Shown here one piece after another: positions 1 through 7,362 of a stretch of 64,000 bases of DNA. The stretch is from Gammaproteobacteria bacterium (GTDB taxonomy: Bacteria; Pseudomonadota; Gammaproteobacteria; Pseudomonadales; Pseudohongiellaceae): NCBI GenBank assembly GCA_030682575.1, contig JAUXNX010000016.1, forward strand, positions 237,638-301,637, in the 5' to 3' direction. A program made the position numbers and the translations under genes. Below the pieces are notes generated by a model. It was given only the letters and a program-made list of their open reading frames with translations. It had not been told where the DNA came from and did no database searches. Position 1 is the stretch's first letter. Every line of letters starts with the position of its first letter.

Positions 1-2
1 TC

Positions 3-668
3 AATGACGTTGCTGGCTTTGCTGAGTACGTCAAGGAGTTCGCCGAGGAAGGCTCTCGCGTCTTCGTTGATGACGCTCAGTACCGCTTCACCACCGTGTT
101 TGATTGTCACGCCAAGGACCAGCCAGCCTGGGGCGATCACAGCGCCAGCATCACCATGGGACTTGCTCCCGAGTGGAAGCGCTTCCGAGAGTTCGACAGC
201 AAGGCCATGAGCCCGAAGGTCTTCGCGGAATTTCTGGAAGACAACGTGGCATACGTGGACACAGCGCGCAGCGGCATGTCCGGAGCTGATGTGCTCACGA
301 TGGCCCAGACCTTCAAGGTGGACATCAAGGGCGAACTGGACGTGGAGGAGAGTTTGAGCCAGGGCCTGCGAAAGCTGGTCATCAAGGACGACTCCACGCT
401 CAGGGGAAAGAACGTGCAGGGGAAAGAACTGTCATTCCCCGAGAAGCTGCACTTCAACCTGCGCATCTTCAAAAACCACAGCGCCTATCCGATCGAAGTA
501 TTCCTGCGCACCCGCACCACGAAAGAACAAGTGGTGTTCCTGATCAAGATCCCAGATCCGGAAGGATTGCTGGAAGAGGCTTTCGATCGAGTGATCGAGG
601 ACGTGTGCAATGCGACTGGCCTGCCAACACTCAAGGGCAGCTTCGAAGGTCCATCCCACAAGAAATAG
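3..668 (+). CDS. DUF2303 family phage protein (5' end missing)
   Basis: The frame is open from base 3, so the start codon lies left of the window; 221 residues are visible. The residues read like the middle and end of DUF2303, a family of unknown function in tailed phages and prophages, typically near recombination or early genes. The visible part has the family's pattern of an aromatic- and acid-rich N-terminal half, a valine-rich centre and a C-terminal segment (about residues 140 to 215) with alternating beta-strand character. No catalytic motif is evident. A 54-base gap separates it from the kinase-like gene downstream. Confidence 0.7.
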   Translation, partial: NDVAGFAEYVKEFAEEGSRVFVDDAQYRFTTVFDCHAKDQPAWGDHSASITMGLAPEWKRFREFDSKAMSPKVFAEFLEDNVAYVDTARSGMSGADVLTMAQTFKVDIKGELDVEESLSQGLRKLVIKDDSTLRGKNVQGKELSFPEKLHFNLRIFKNHSAYPIEVFLRTRTTKEQVVFLIKIPDPEGLLEEAFDRVIEDVCNATGLPTLKGSFEGPSHKK

Positions 669-722
669 CCCATCCGAGCGCCTGCAGCAGATTCCGGCTG
701 CAGGCCAGGTGGCAAGGATTGA

Positions 723-1352
723 ATGATGCTGATTGTGTTTGAAGGCATAGACGGCTCTGGCAAGAGCTCGGTACTCGCCGCGGTAAAGCAGCGCCTGGCT
801 GATCTGGGTGTGGAGTGTGAAGCCACGTCCGAGTTCGGCAGACCAGAGGACTGGAGCGTGGATGCCAGAGAGAATCTGATGGCCTCACGCAACGCGCAGG
901 AGGAACTGCACTACGTTATGGGCACTCGAGTGGTTCACCACGAGAGGATCCTCGGGCCCCTGCTGGCTCTGAATCACATCGTGCTGATGGATCGCTTTCT
1001 CATGAGCACCATGGCTTACCAGTCCAGCCTGACAATCTCTGAGGATTTCCTGCTGCAGCGTCACATCGGCCTCGAGCTGCCAGTGCCGGATATCACATTC
1101 CTGATTGATGTTGCCTCTGAAACAGCGAAGCAGCGAATCGCGCACAGGCAGGACCAGAGCAAGATCGATCAGCGGCCAGTGGCGTTCTTCGACGAGGCTC
1201 GGGGCCGTTACCGCCGCGCAACTCAGAAGCTCCTGTCTGTCGGATGGGACGTGCAGATCATCAACGGGGAAGTCCCTCTGGCAATAATTGCCGAGAACGT
1301 CGCTACCCGTGTCATGGCCAAAATCAAAGCCACCGCGGGCGTCGCGGCATAA
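723..1352 (+). CDS. Thymidylate kinase-like protein
   Basis: This 209-residue protein has the thymidylate kinase layout: a P-loop near the N-terminus (FEGIDGSGKSS, residues 6 to 16), a DRF motif near residue 100 followed by the family's serine-rich stretch, and a lid-type region with basic residues (about 138 to 150). The expected reaction is phosphorylation of dTMP to dTDP with ATP. Phages carry such kinases to raise dTTP supply. Two adjacent ATG codons (723 and 726) are possible starts; an AAGG sequence lies upstream. A related deoxynucleoside or dNMP kinase is the main alternative. It precedes the retroelement by 28 bases. Confidence 0.7.
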   Translation: MMLIVFEGIDGSGKSSVLAAVKQRLADLGVECEATSEFGRPEDWSVDARENLMASRNAQEELHYVMGTRVVHHERILGPLLALNHIVLMDRFLMSTMAYQSSLTISEDFLLQRHIGLELPVPDITFLIDVASETAKQRIAHRQDQSKIDQRPVAFFDEARGRYRRATQKLLSVGWDVQIINGEVPLAIIAENVATRVMAKIKATAGVAA

Positions 1353-1380
1353 ACCACAACAATCTCCCTCGGAGGCAACA

Positions 1381-1752
1381 ATGGACACAGCAACAGCAGT
1401 AGCAGCACCACAGATCAACACTCAGGTAGTCGGCACTCTTGAATGGTCTAACACCCTCCTGGATGGCCGTCGCGTCTTGCGCAAGGAGGCAGAGGCTGCA
1501 GTGGCAGAGCTCGGCGATGGATGGCGCCTGCCGACTGTGGATGAACTCCAGACGATTCTGGACCGCAGCCGCTACAACCCTGCCATCGACACCGAGAAGT
1601 TTCCAGACACGAAATCCACCTGGTACTGGACGAGCTCACCATGCGCTTGGGATGCCAGTGCCCGTTGGGTCGTCTATTTCAGCTACGGCAGTGTCCTCGA
1701 CAGCTACGACTACGGCGACGCCTGCGTCCGGGCGTGTCGCGCCAGTCAGTAA
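1381..1752 (+). CDS. DGR variable target protein 1 (DUF1566/Lcl-like)
   Basis: This 123-residue protein matches the small DUF1566/Lcl C-terminal fold: a WRLPT motif (about residues 54 to 58), an AIDTEKFPDTKS stretch, a WYWTSSP motif and a C-terminal VRACRAS tail. DUF1566 domains resemble the C-type-lectin-like folds used as DGR scaffolds. The last 30 codons before the tail carry the variable repeat, placing surface-type residues Y, S, D and G where TR encodes Asn. The start is ATG at 1381 after a strong GGAGG. No signal peptide or membrane segment is seen, so display would need a partner or a virion. It is a paralogue of the next gene. Confidence 0.9.
   Translation: MDTATAVAAPQINTQVVGTLEWSNTLLDGRRVLRKEAEAAVAELGDGWRLPTVDELQTILDRSRYNPAIDTEKFPDTKSTWYWTSSPCAWDASARWVVYFSYGSVLDSYDYGDACVRACRASQ
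1657..1746 (+). repeat. DGR variable repeat VR1
   Basis: This 90-base repeat aligns without gaps to TR (2661-2750). The 13 differences all fall on TR adenines, including double hits at AAC to CTC and AAC to GGC. The terminal 27 bases (1720-1746) match TR exactly. Immediately beyond, VR reads CAGTAA where TR reads GAGTAT, the kind of difference that separates the homing site from its template copy. The repeat ends six bases before the end of the stop codon. Confidence 0.97.
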
Positions 1753-1800
1753 CTCTTTGATTCTTTGACAATAACCCAGCAACACACTCAGGAGAACAAC

Positions 1801-2142
1801 ATGGGCGATCAGACCCCAGCACCACAACTCGAATGGTCCAGCACGCTGCTGGATGGAAAGGACGTGACTCTCGCAGAGGCTGAGGCCGCAGTCGCCGCTC
1901 TCGGGGAAGGCTGGCGTTTGCCAACAGTGAAGGAGCTGTTCTCCCTCGTTGATCATGGCAGACACGCGCCAGCGATCGACACGGAGAAATTCCCCGATAC
2001 CAAATCGGACTGGTACTGGACCGGCACTCCATGCAGCTGGAACGCCAATGCCCGTTGGGTCGTCTATTTCGGCGGCGGCAGTGTCAGCGGCTACTACGTC
2101 AGCAGCTACGCCTGCGTCCGGGCGTGTCGCGCCAGTCAGTAA
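1801..2142 (+). CDS. DGR variable target protein 2 (DUF1566/Lcl-like)
   Basis: This 113-residue paralogue of target 1 shares the LEWS..LLDG opening, WRLPT, PAIDTEKFPDTKS and WYWT motifs and the same variable C-terminus with VRACRAS tail. It is about ten residues shorter at the N-terminus. The start ATG at 1801 follows CAGGAGAACAAC, a good ribosome binding site. The sequence around both genes indicates tandem duplication followed by separate diversification of the variable repeats. There is no signal peptide or transmembrane segment. Its ligand is unknown; in characterised phages such proteins bind host receptors. Confidence 0.9.
   Translation: MGDQTPAPQLEWSSTLLDGKDVTLAEAEAAVAALGEGWRLPTVKELFSLVDHGRHAPAIDTEKFPDTKSDWYWTGTPCSWNANARWVVYFGGGSVSGYYVSSYACVRACRASQ
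2047..2136 (+). repeat. DGR variable repeat VR2
   Basis: The 90-base repeat aligns without gaps to TR. There are 14 differences, all at TR adenines, including both GAC codons of TR (to GGC and GTC), which VR1 leaves unchanged. The 27-base 3' end is identical to TR and VR1, followed by CAGTAA as in VR1. Confidence 0.97.
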
Positions 2143-2166
2143 TTTTTGCCCTTTGAGTCTTTAATC

Positions 2167-2607
2167 ATGAAGAAAGACCAGCAACCAGAAATCGCGAAGA
2201 TGGCCGAACGGCTACTTGCAGAGCTTGAGCGAGTGGTCCGAGGTTTCGCGCGGTATCACAAATACACTCTGGGCACTGACATTCGCAATCAGGCCATGAC
2301 GGTGGTGCGCCATTGCCACCGTGCATGGAGGGATCGCGCGCGCCAGGAGTATTGGAAGTCGGAGTTGGTCTGGGCAATTGATGAACTGAAACTGAGCCTG
2401 CAGATCGGCTCTCAGATACATGCGTTCAAAAGCTTCTCCCAGTTCGAGTCGCTGATTCGCACTGCCGAAGAACTCGGTCGGTGTGCGGGCGGCTGGAAGC
2501 GTGGAACTTACCTTAAGGGCCAGAATTCGACGAGCGAAGCCTCACCGGAGCGCGCCCAGATACTGAGTGGCCGTGCCGCCTCTGTAGCAATGGGGGCCAA
2601 CCTATGA
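2167..2607 (+). CDS. avd: DGR accessory variability determinant (Avd-like)
   Basis: A 146-residue, helix-rich, basic protein in the usual position of Avd, between the targets and TR/RT. Avd forms a pentameric four-helix-bundle barrel that binds reverse transcriptase and nucleic acid and is required for mutagenic homing in the Bordetella phage BPP-1 system. The segment near residues 88 to 115 (FSQFESL..AEELGRCAGGW) resembles the last helix of BPP-1 Avd. The start is taken as ATG 2167; an upstream TTG in frame at 2146 is less likely. Its stop overlaps the next start as ATGA at 2604, implying coupled translation with the reverse transcriptase. Confidence 0.82.
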   Translation: MKKDQQPEIAKMAERLLAELERVVRGFARYHKYTLGTDIRNQAMTVVRHCHRAWRDRARQEYWKSELVWAIDELKLSLQIGSQIHAFKSFSQFESLIRTAEELGRCAGGWKRGTYLKGQNSTSEASPERAQILSGRAASVAMGANL

Positions 2608-3959
2608 CGAAGCCATGCTACCTACAAGGATGCCTGCCAGAGTCGAAAGAGCACGGCAAGAATGCCCGTTGGGTCGTCAATTTCAACAACGGCAATGTCA
2701 ACGACAACAACGACAACAACAACGCCTGCGTCCGGGCGTGTCGCGCCAGTGAGTATCAAGGTAACGTCACACTTAGAGAGCTTTACAATGCCTGGCGCAT
2801 GGCCAGGCGTGGGAAGAAGCCCAGCAAGAATCAGCTGAGCTTCGACGCCAACTGGAGCGATGGCCTGCTGGAGATTCAGCGCCAGATCAACTCCGGCACC
2901 TGGGAGCCACGGCGCAGCGCCTGCTTCATCGCGGCCAGACCGAAGGCCCGGGAAATACACGCTCCGGATTTCGCTGACAGAGTTGTGCACCACTGGCTTG
3001 TGCCTCAGTTGGAGGCAATCTGGGAGCCCCTGTTCATCTTCGACAGCTACGCGAACCGCAAGGGTAAGGGTAGCCACGCTGCTGTGCAGAGACTGCAACA
3101 GTTCGTGCGTCAGGTCGACAGTGGCCAGGGCGGCGGGTGGTATCTGCAGCTGGACATCCACAACTTCTTCAACTCGATCCACAGGCATTCGCTCTGGGTC
3201 GACATGAAACCAAAGCTGATGCGCGCTGGCGTGTCTCCCGAAGTCATGCGCACCACGCATGCCCTGCTTCGGCGCTCTCCTCTGCATGCCGGTGTCGCGT
3301 ACCACGGCACTGCGGCAGAGCGAGAAATGGTTCCACCGCACAAGCGACTGGAGAATGCCGCCCGAGGCTGCGGGCTCCCGATAGGCAACCTCAGTTCCCA
3401 ATTTCTTGCCAACGTGCAACTGGACAAGTTGGATCAGTTCGTCAAGCACACGCTCAAGGCGAAGCGATATCTGCGTTACGTGGATGACTTCGTCCTGGTG
3501 CATCACGACCGCGAGCAGCTCGCCGCCTGGCTGATCGAGATCGAGAAGTTTCTCGCCCGAGAACTGCAGCTGAAGCTCAAGCCAGACATCCGGCTCCGAC
3601 CACTGAAGGACGGGATCGACTTCCTCGGATACATCGTCAGACCTACTCACACGCTCGTTCGCCGCCGTGTCGTTGTGCATGCGCGCAGCACTCTTGCGGC
3701 GTGGGAGCAGCAACACGTACACGCCTCCCACATACAGGCAACGCCGCAGGAGCTGCGGGCGATCCAGTCCACGGCAGCCAGCTACGTTGGGCACATGAAG
3801 CATGCCGACAGTACTCGCCTTCAGCGTGGCATCAGAAGGCGTTTCCGCTGGCTACCTGCAGCCACCCGCCGCCGTCACTTTGATTACAGGCTGGAGGATC
3901 AGCAGGTTCGAATACCGCTTTCGAACAGTCAACGCTCACGCCTTGAGGTCAGAACATGA
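2604..3959 (+). CDS. DGR reverse transcriptase with TR encoded in frame at its N-terminus
   Basis: Group-II-intron-like reverse transcriptase, 451 codons. Residues 20 to 49 are encoded by TR. The canonical DGR-RT opening (ELYNAWRMARRGKK) follows at about residues 59 to 72. Later motifs are LDIHNFFNSI, the DGR-specific GLPIGNLSSQ (about 257 to 266; group II introns have SP instead of SQ) and YVDD (292 to 295, catalytic aspartates). There is no maturase or endonuclease domain. The ATG at 2604 overlaps the avd stop. The only in-frame ATG after TR, codon 66, would cut the conserved N-terminal motif, so the TR-encoded segment is probably translated. Confidence 0.93.
   Translation: MTKPCYLQGCLPESKEHGKNARWVVNFNNGNVNDNNDNNNACVRACRASEYQGNVTLRELYNAWRMARRGKKPSKNQLSFDANWSDGLLEIQRQINSGTWEPRRSACFIAARPKAREIHAPDFADRVVHHWLVPQLEAIWEPLFIFDSYANRKGKGSHAAVQRLQQFVRQVDSGQGGGWYLQLDIHNFFNSIHRHSLWVDMKPKLMRAGVSPEVMRTTHALLRRSPLHAGVAYHGTAAEREMVPPHKRLENAARGCGLPIGNLSSQFLANVQLDKLDQFVKHTLKAKRYLRYVDDFVLVHHDREQLAAWLIEIEKFLARELQLKLKPDIRLRPLKDGIDFLGYIVRPTHTLVRRRVVVHARSTLAAWEQQHVHASHIQATPQELRAIQSTAASYVGHMKHADSTRLQRGIRRRFRWLPAATRRRHFDYRLEDQQVRIPLSNSQRSRLEVRT
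2661..2750 (+). repeat. DGR template repeat TR
   Basis: TR carries 11 AAC/AAT codons and two GAC codons before its 27-base invariant 3' end, giving 24 mutable adenines. Substitution of the adenines in AAC or AAT yields only NNC or NNT codons, so no stop codon can arise. TR starts at AAT 2661 and ends at AGT 2750, just before GAGTAT. It lies inside the reverse transcriptase frame rather than in a separate noncoding spacer. Confidence 0.96.
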
Positions 3960-4159
3960 AAAACATTCTGCAGAGCAGATCAAGACGGTATGGATTCGAC
4001 GGCTGGTCCTTGAAGCACCGAGATAGCGCCAAGCCATGGAGCAATGCAGTTTGCACAACCCGGGAAGAAGCGCGCGAAATCAAAGCGCAGGAGTTGCCAG
4101 AAATGCGAAGGAAACTGCAAGTGGTAAAGGTTCGGGTTGTCGTTGAGGTGGTGTCATGA
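3956..4159 (+). CDS. Small basic phage protein, function unknown
   Basis: A 67-residue protein starting at an ATGA overlap with the reverse transcriptase stop and ending in an ATGA overlap with the next gene. The N-terminal half is rich in Arg, Lys and Trp (RYGFDGWSLKHRD), suggesting an AP2-like or nucleic-acid-binding peptide, but no family is recognised. The C-terminus is a run of Val and Lys strand-forming residues. Position and overlaps on both sides support that it is translated. Confidence 0.5.
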   Translation: MKNILQSRSRRYGFDGWSLKHRDSAKPWSNAVCTTREEAREIKAQELPEMRRKLQVVKVRVVVEVVS

Positions 4160-4767
4160 CTGATCACATCACTGCATACCCGTTGACCTGGCCAAACGGC
4201 TGGAAGCGCAGCAAGGTTCGCCAGCATTCGCAGTTCAGCAAGAAGACCGAGCGCACAAGGCGCGACGTCACGCTCACCGATGCCGTCACCTTTGTTCTCG
4301 ACGAACTCAGACGCATGGAAGTGCGGGACTGGAACGTCATTATTTCCACCAATGTGGAACTTCGTCTGGATGGATTGCCGCGCGGGGGCAAGCCCGCCCC
4401 TGTCGACACCGGAGTGTCAGTCTGGTGGAAGGATGGAAACAAGCAGCTCGTTATTGCCATCGACAAGTATTACCGGGTTGCAGACAACCTATACGCCATA
4501 GGAAAAACCATCGAAGCGATGCGCGGCATTGATCGCTGGGGCTCTGGCGAAATCCTTGAGCGCACCTTCACAGGATTCCAAGCTCTTCCAAATCCCGACG
4601 CCGTGAACTGGCGTGACGTGCTCGACTACCGAGGTAATGATCTGGCTGAGTGCAAGGTTGCATATCGCCGTGCGATTGGCAATGCGCATCCGGACAGAGG
4701 CGGTAATGACGCTCAGGCAGCGATAGTCAACAAGGCGTGGGAAATGGCCCAAGGAGAGTTGTCATGA
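4156..4767 (+). CDS. Phage protein with C-terminal J-domain-like segment
   Basis: The 203-residue protein has a C-terminal segment (about 165 to 200) reading YRRAIGNAHPDRGGND, with the HPD tripeptide and following helix of J domains, which stimulate Hsp70 ATPases. The N-terminal 150 residues hold an alpha/beta domain without a recognised motif. Proteins with this layout occur in the early regions of Pseudomonas-type phages. A role in recruiting host DnaK is an inference from the HPD motif only. It is joined by ATGA overlaps on both sides. Confidence 0.6.
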   Translation: MTDHITAYPLTWPNGWKRSKVRQHSQFSKKTERTRRDVTLTDAVTFVLDELRRMEVRDWNVIISTNVELRLDGLPRGGKPAPVDTGVSVWWKDGNKQLVIAIDKYYRVADNLYAIGKTIEAMRGIDRWGSGEILERTFTGFQALPNPDAVNWRDVLDYRGNDLAECKVAYRRAIGNAHPDRGGNDAQAAIVNKAWEMAQGELS

Positions 4768-4994
4768 AGAACAAACTGACAGACCTGAACAATCATCTGT
4801 TTGCGCAGCTTGAGCGTCTCGGCGATGAGAGCCTCGATGGGGAGAAGCTGGAACAAGAGATCAACAGGTCAAAGGCGATCGCTGGTGTTGCCGATCGCGT
4901 GATCCACAACGCTTCCTTGGTGCTAAAAGCCCAGCAAGCTTTCCACCAGGGAGAGTCACAGGCTCACCCCATGCTCTCCCAGGATCAAAAGTAA
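4764..4994 (+). CDS. Small phage protein, function unknown
   Basis: A 76-residue, mostly helical protein (KLTDLNNHLFAQLERL opening, then a KLEQEINRSKAI helix). No catalytic or metal-binding motif. Similar short helical proteins of unknown function lie beside HNH genes in many siphophages. The ATG at 4764 overlaps the preceding stop; its own stop overlaps the next ATG as TAATG. Confidence 0.5.
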   Translation: MKNKLTDLNNHLFAQLERLGDESLDGEKLEQEINRSKAIAGVADRVIHNASLVLKAQQAFHQGESQAHPMLSQDQK

Positions 4995-5779
4995 TGAAAT
5001 ATACCCCAGAGCAGCTTCAGTTTCTCAAGGAGCAGTATCGCGTTCTCTTGCTGGACGAGCTCACAGCTGCCTTCAATTCCAAGTACGGCGCCAGCAAAAC
5101 GCGCACTGAAATTCACTCGACGCTGAAGAACCACGAATTCACCTGCGGCAGGCGCTCTGGCGAAGCCAACCTGGGAAAGTACAAGATACTGAATCCCGCG
5201 CAAGTCGAGTTCCTGCGGAAGCACTATCCGACCATGAGCCGCCGCGAGATTACTGCGGCCATCAACCAGGAATTCGGGCTCTCCCTCAAGTTGAGCCAGA
5301 TCATCGCGTTCGTGAAAAACAACGGTATCAAGAGCGGACGCACAGGTCATTTCGTCCCTGGGCAAACATCTCACAACGCTGGAACGAAAGGGCTGATGAA
5401 GGCCAACTCTGGCAGTTTCAAGAAGGGGCAAACGCCGGACAACAGGCTGCCCGTCGGCACAGTCATAGTGGACTCATACGGTTACAAGAAAATCAAAGTG
5501 GCAGATCCGAGCGAGTGGGAGTTCGTCCACCGGCACCAGTGGGAGCAGGCTCACGGCCCCATCCCGGCAGGGCATGCGGTCGTCTTCGCTGATGGAGACA
5601 AGAACAACACAGCCCTGGATAACCTGGAGTGCATCCCCAGGGCAGAGCTCGGCGTCAGAAACAAGTTTGCCTATGGCGATGTTGCGGAGAAGCTGAAGCC
5701 AATTGCGAAGACTCTGGTCAAGCTCCGGATTAAAACCGGCGAGCTCCGGCGACGGAAGAAATCAGCGAGGGCGGCGTGA
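4994..5779 (+). CDS. HNH endonuclease-like phage protein
   Basis: The 261-residue protein has two N-terminal helix-turn-helix-like repeats (EQLQFLKEQY... and AQVEFLRKHYPTMSRREITAAIN) for DNA binding. A GHFVPGQ/FKKGQTPDNRLPVGT linker follows, then an HNH domain with FVHRHQWEQAHGPIPAGHAVVFADGDKNN and LDNLECI near residues 175 to 215. The pattern H-x(9..14)-G-H-x-V-x-F-x-D-G-x-x-x-N is typical of phage HNH nucleases. It could be a homing or nicking nuclease; the target is unknown. Confidence 0.75.
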   Translation: MKYTPEQLQFLKEQYRVLLLDELTAAFNSKYGASKTRTEIHSTLKNHEFTCGRRSGEANLGKYKILNPAQVEFLRKHYPTMSRREITAAINQEFGLSLKLSQIIAFVKNNGIKSGRTGHFVPGQTSHNAGTKGLMKANSGSFKKGQTPDNRLPVGTVIVDSYGYKKIKVADPSEWEFVHRHQWEQAHGPIPAGHAVVFADGDKNNTALDNLECIPRAELGVRNKFAYGDVAEKLKPIAKTLVKLRIKTGELRRRKKSARAA

Positions 5780-6189
5780 TGACAGTTACCTCAGTAATTC
5801 AGCCGAAGCGCCCGACCTCCCCGGACTGGAAGCTGATGGATGTTCTTCCGAACCTCGGATTTCCTGCAGAGCGATGGTATAGCCGGTTCGGACATCTGGC
5901 GATCACAGCAGTTGAGGTAGTAGAGAACAGTGGGCTCGGCCCCGAGTATCACGTTTCTTTCAGCAAGAACGGTGGGCGCGTATCAGCTGACGAAGTGCCT
6001 GGCCTGCTGAAGGTGTTCGGCATGGAAGGCTCCGACGAAGACAACCATGTGCCAGGAGCAATCGCCAGAAATTTCTGGATGCCAGTAGCGGAGCGGTTGC
6101 ACGGGTATGTATGCCCATGCAAGGACACAGAGCCAGTGGTGATTGAAGGCGACTACGAATGGCGGCCAATTGATGAGGGGAAAGCGTGA
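5779..6189 (+). CDS. Phage protein, function unknown
   Basis: A 136-residue acidic protein without a recognised family. An alternative GTG start lies at 5776; both overlap the HNH gene's stop. Two Cys (YVCPCKDTE) sit near residue 115. It is placed in the run of overlapping genes, so it is probably translated with them. Confidence 0.45.
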   Translation: MTVTSVIQPKRPTSPDWKLMDVLPNLGFPAERWYSRFGHLAITAVEVVENSGLGPEYHVSFSKNGGRVSADEVPGLLKVFGMEGSDEDNHVPGAIARNFWMPVAERLHGYVCPCKDTEPVVIEGDYEWRPIDEGKA

Positions 6190-6515
6190 TGGGTTCCTGT
6201 GAGTACGTCAGAGAGTACTACAAGGTGCCGGCTGAGATCGGCAGGCGAGTCATCGTCAATGGAAAGCTTGGCGTGATTGCCGAGGACAGAGGCAACTACA
6301 TCGGCGTGAACTTCGATGCGGACAAGCCCGGAGTCATCAACAACTGCCACCCAACATGGCAGGTTGTGTATGGAGAGATGGGGCCAATTCGCAAGATGAC
6401 TCGCAGCCAACAGCGATACGAAAGATACCGCGAGTACTCCGATTGCTTCGACAGCTTCAGGGATTTCCTTGCATGGGATTCAGAGCCGGAGCGTGAATGG
6501 AACAGGAGATGGTGA
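6189..6515 (+). CDS. Phage protein, function unknown
   Basis: A 108-residue protein. The N-terminal half looks like a small beta-barrel (VNGKLGVIAEDRGNYIGVNFD). The C-terminal part (MTRSQQRYERYREYSDCFDSFRDFLAW) matches a motif often seen in small proteins of Pseudomonas-type phages and prophages. Function is not known. A GTG at 6186 is an alternative start. Its stop overlaps the next start. Confidence 0.5.
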   Translation: MGSCEYVREYYKVPAEIGRRVIVNGKLGVIAEDRGNYIGVNFDADKPGVINNCHPTWQVVYGEMGPIRKMTRSQQRYERYREYSDCFDSFRDFLAWDSEPEREWNRRW

Positions 6516-6772
6516 TGGGCTACGCACAGAAGCCATATCAACCGAATCTGTTCACGCCTGGCGGCAAGCCTTTTACACCACGGGCGATGGCTGACGAGAC
6601 AAAGCTGTCCGTGCTCACAAGCCTTGGCGCGCTCTACGGACAGATCTCCATGGATGAACCTTGCCCGGTTTGCACCGCCCCACAGATTTTCATTGTCCCG
6701 ATCCCTGCAGCTTTCGCGTACTGCAAGGATTGTGGCTGGCACATTGATGACATTTTTGAAGAGGAAGCGTGA
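6515..6772 (+). CDS. Small zinc-ribbon-like phage protein
   Basis: An 85-residue protein with two CxxC pairs (CPVC near residue 50 and CKDC near 71), spaced as in a zinc ribbon. Starts at 6497 and 6509 are possible; ATG 6515 has AGGAGA just upstream and overlaps the previous stop. The role is unknown; zinc-ribbon miniproteins of phages often bind nucleic acid or protein partners. Confidence 0.5.
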   Translation: MGYAQKPYQPNLFTPGGKPFTPRAMADETKLSVLTSLGALYGQISMDEPCPVCTAPQIFIVPIPAAFAYCKDCGWHIDDIFEEEA

Positions 6773-7362
6773 TGAGAGGTATGAGAATGGCAAAACCCAG
6801 CGAGAAGGATATCGAGTGCGGCGGCAAGCTTATGCAGATACTCAACGCTATCGATGGGCGTTTCGGTGGGCCATTTCCAACTGATGGCCCAGAGGATCTG
6901 CTTGCGCTGCTGGGGGACGATGAGTTTGATTCAGACCGGGTCGAGCATCTTCAAGCGCTATACAACAGCCTGGCGGCACTGCTCAGAACATCAGCGTCAT
7001 TCCACAACAGGATCATTGCTGGAATGTGCTACGTCATCATGTATGACAAGAACGAGATCATCGATCCCGATTCAGACACGCTGGATTTACATCCTCGTTT
7101 TAAAGCGCCAGCCGATTCAGCAGTGCCCGAACCGGACGCCACCCTGGCCGTCGACCTGCTCAGCGCTCTCGAAGCATCGACTCGCGAGATGATCGCAGAG
7201 CGTGACTGCTTCTATGAGGGATGCAGCAATGACGAAGGTGTAATCCCTGACGATGAAGACCGCGATGCCTTGAGTGACATGGATGCAGCGATCGACAGGA
7301 ACCAGGCAGTGATAGCCCGGGCCAAGAGCTTCCACCAAGCACCAGGCAGGAGTGCGACATGA
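6772..7362 (+). CDS. Acidic phage protein, function unknown
   Basis: A 196-residue acidic protein with predicted helices throughout and a region rich in Asp and Glu near residues 155 to 175 (DEDRDALSDMDAAID). No family is recognised. Several starts are close together (GTG 6769, ATG 6772, 6781, 6787); the overlap with the preceding stop favours the first ones. Confidence 0.45.
   Translation: MRGMRMAKPSEKDIECGGKLMQILNAIDGRFGGPFPTDGPEDLLALLGDDEFDSDRVEHLQALYNSLAALLRTSASFHNRIIAGMCYVIMYDKNEIIDPDSDTLDLHPRFKAPADSAVPEPDATLAVDLLSALEASTREMIAERDCFYEGCSNDEGVIPDDEDRDALSDMDAAIDRNQAVIARAKSFHQAPGRSAT

Larger units (their letters stand above)
1381..3959 (+). mobile_element. Diversity-generating retroelement (two targets, Avd, TR, RT)
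   Basis: The cassette holds, in order, target gene 1 with VR1 (1657-1746), target gene 2 with VR2 (2047-2136), an Avd-like gene, TR (2661-2750) and reverse transcriptase. VR1 differs from TR at 13 bases and VR2 at 14, all of them adenines in TR. The last 27 bases, which serve as the initiation-of-homing region in known systems, are identical in all three copies. Known mechanism: TR RNA is copied with errors at adenines and the cDNA replaces VR. All components needed for activity are present and open. Confidence 0.96.

Noticed and set aside
1747..1800. Hairpin after the homing region, as in the Bordetella phage system
   Set aside because: No stem with more than a few pairs follows VR1 or VR2; not reported as a feature.
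2622..3803. Long open frame (393 codons) antisense to the reverse transcriptase
   Set aside because: It mirrors the codon periodicity of the RT gene, has no ribosome binding site and no recognisable domains, and lies opposite clear RT motifs.
2604..3959. Reverse transcriptase as group II intron or retron
   Set aside because: No maturase or endonuclease domain, no intron RNA structure or retron msr/msd seen; the SQ motif plus TR/VR pattern identifies a DGR.
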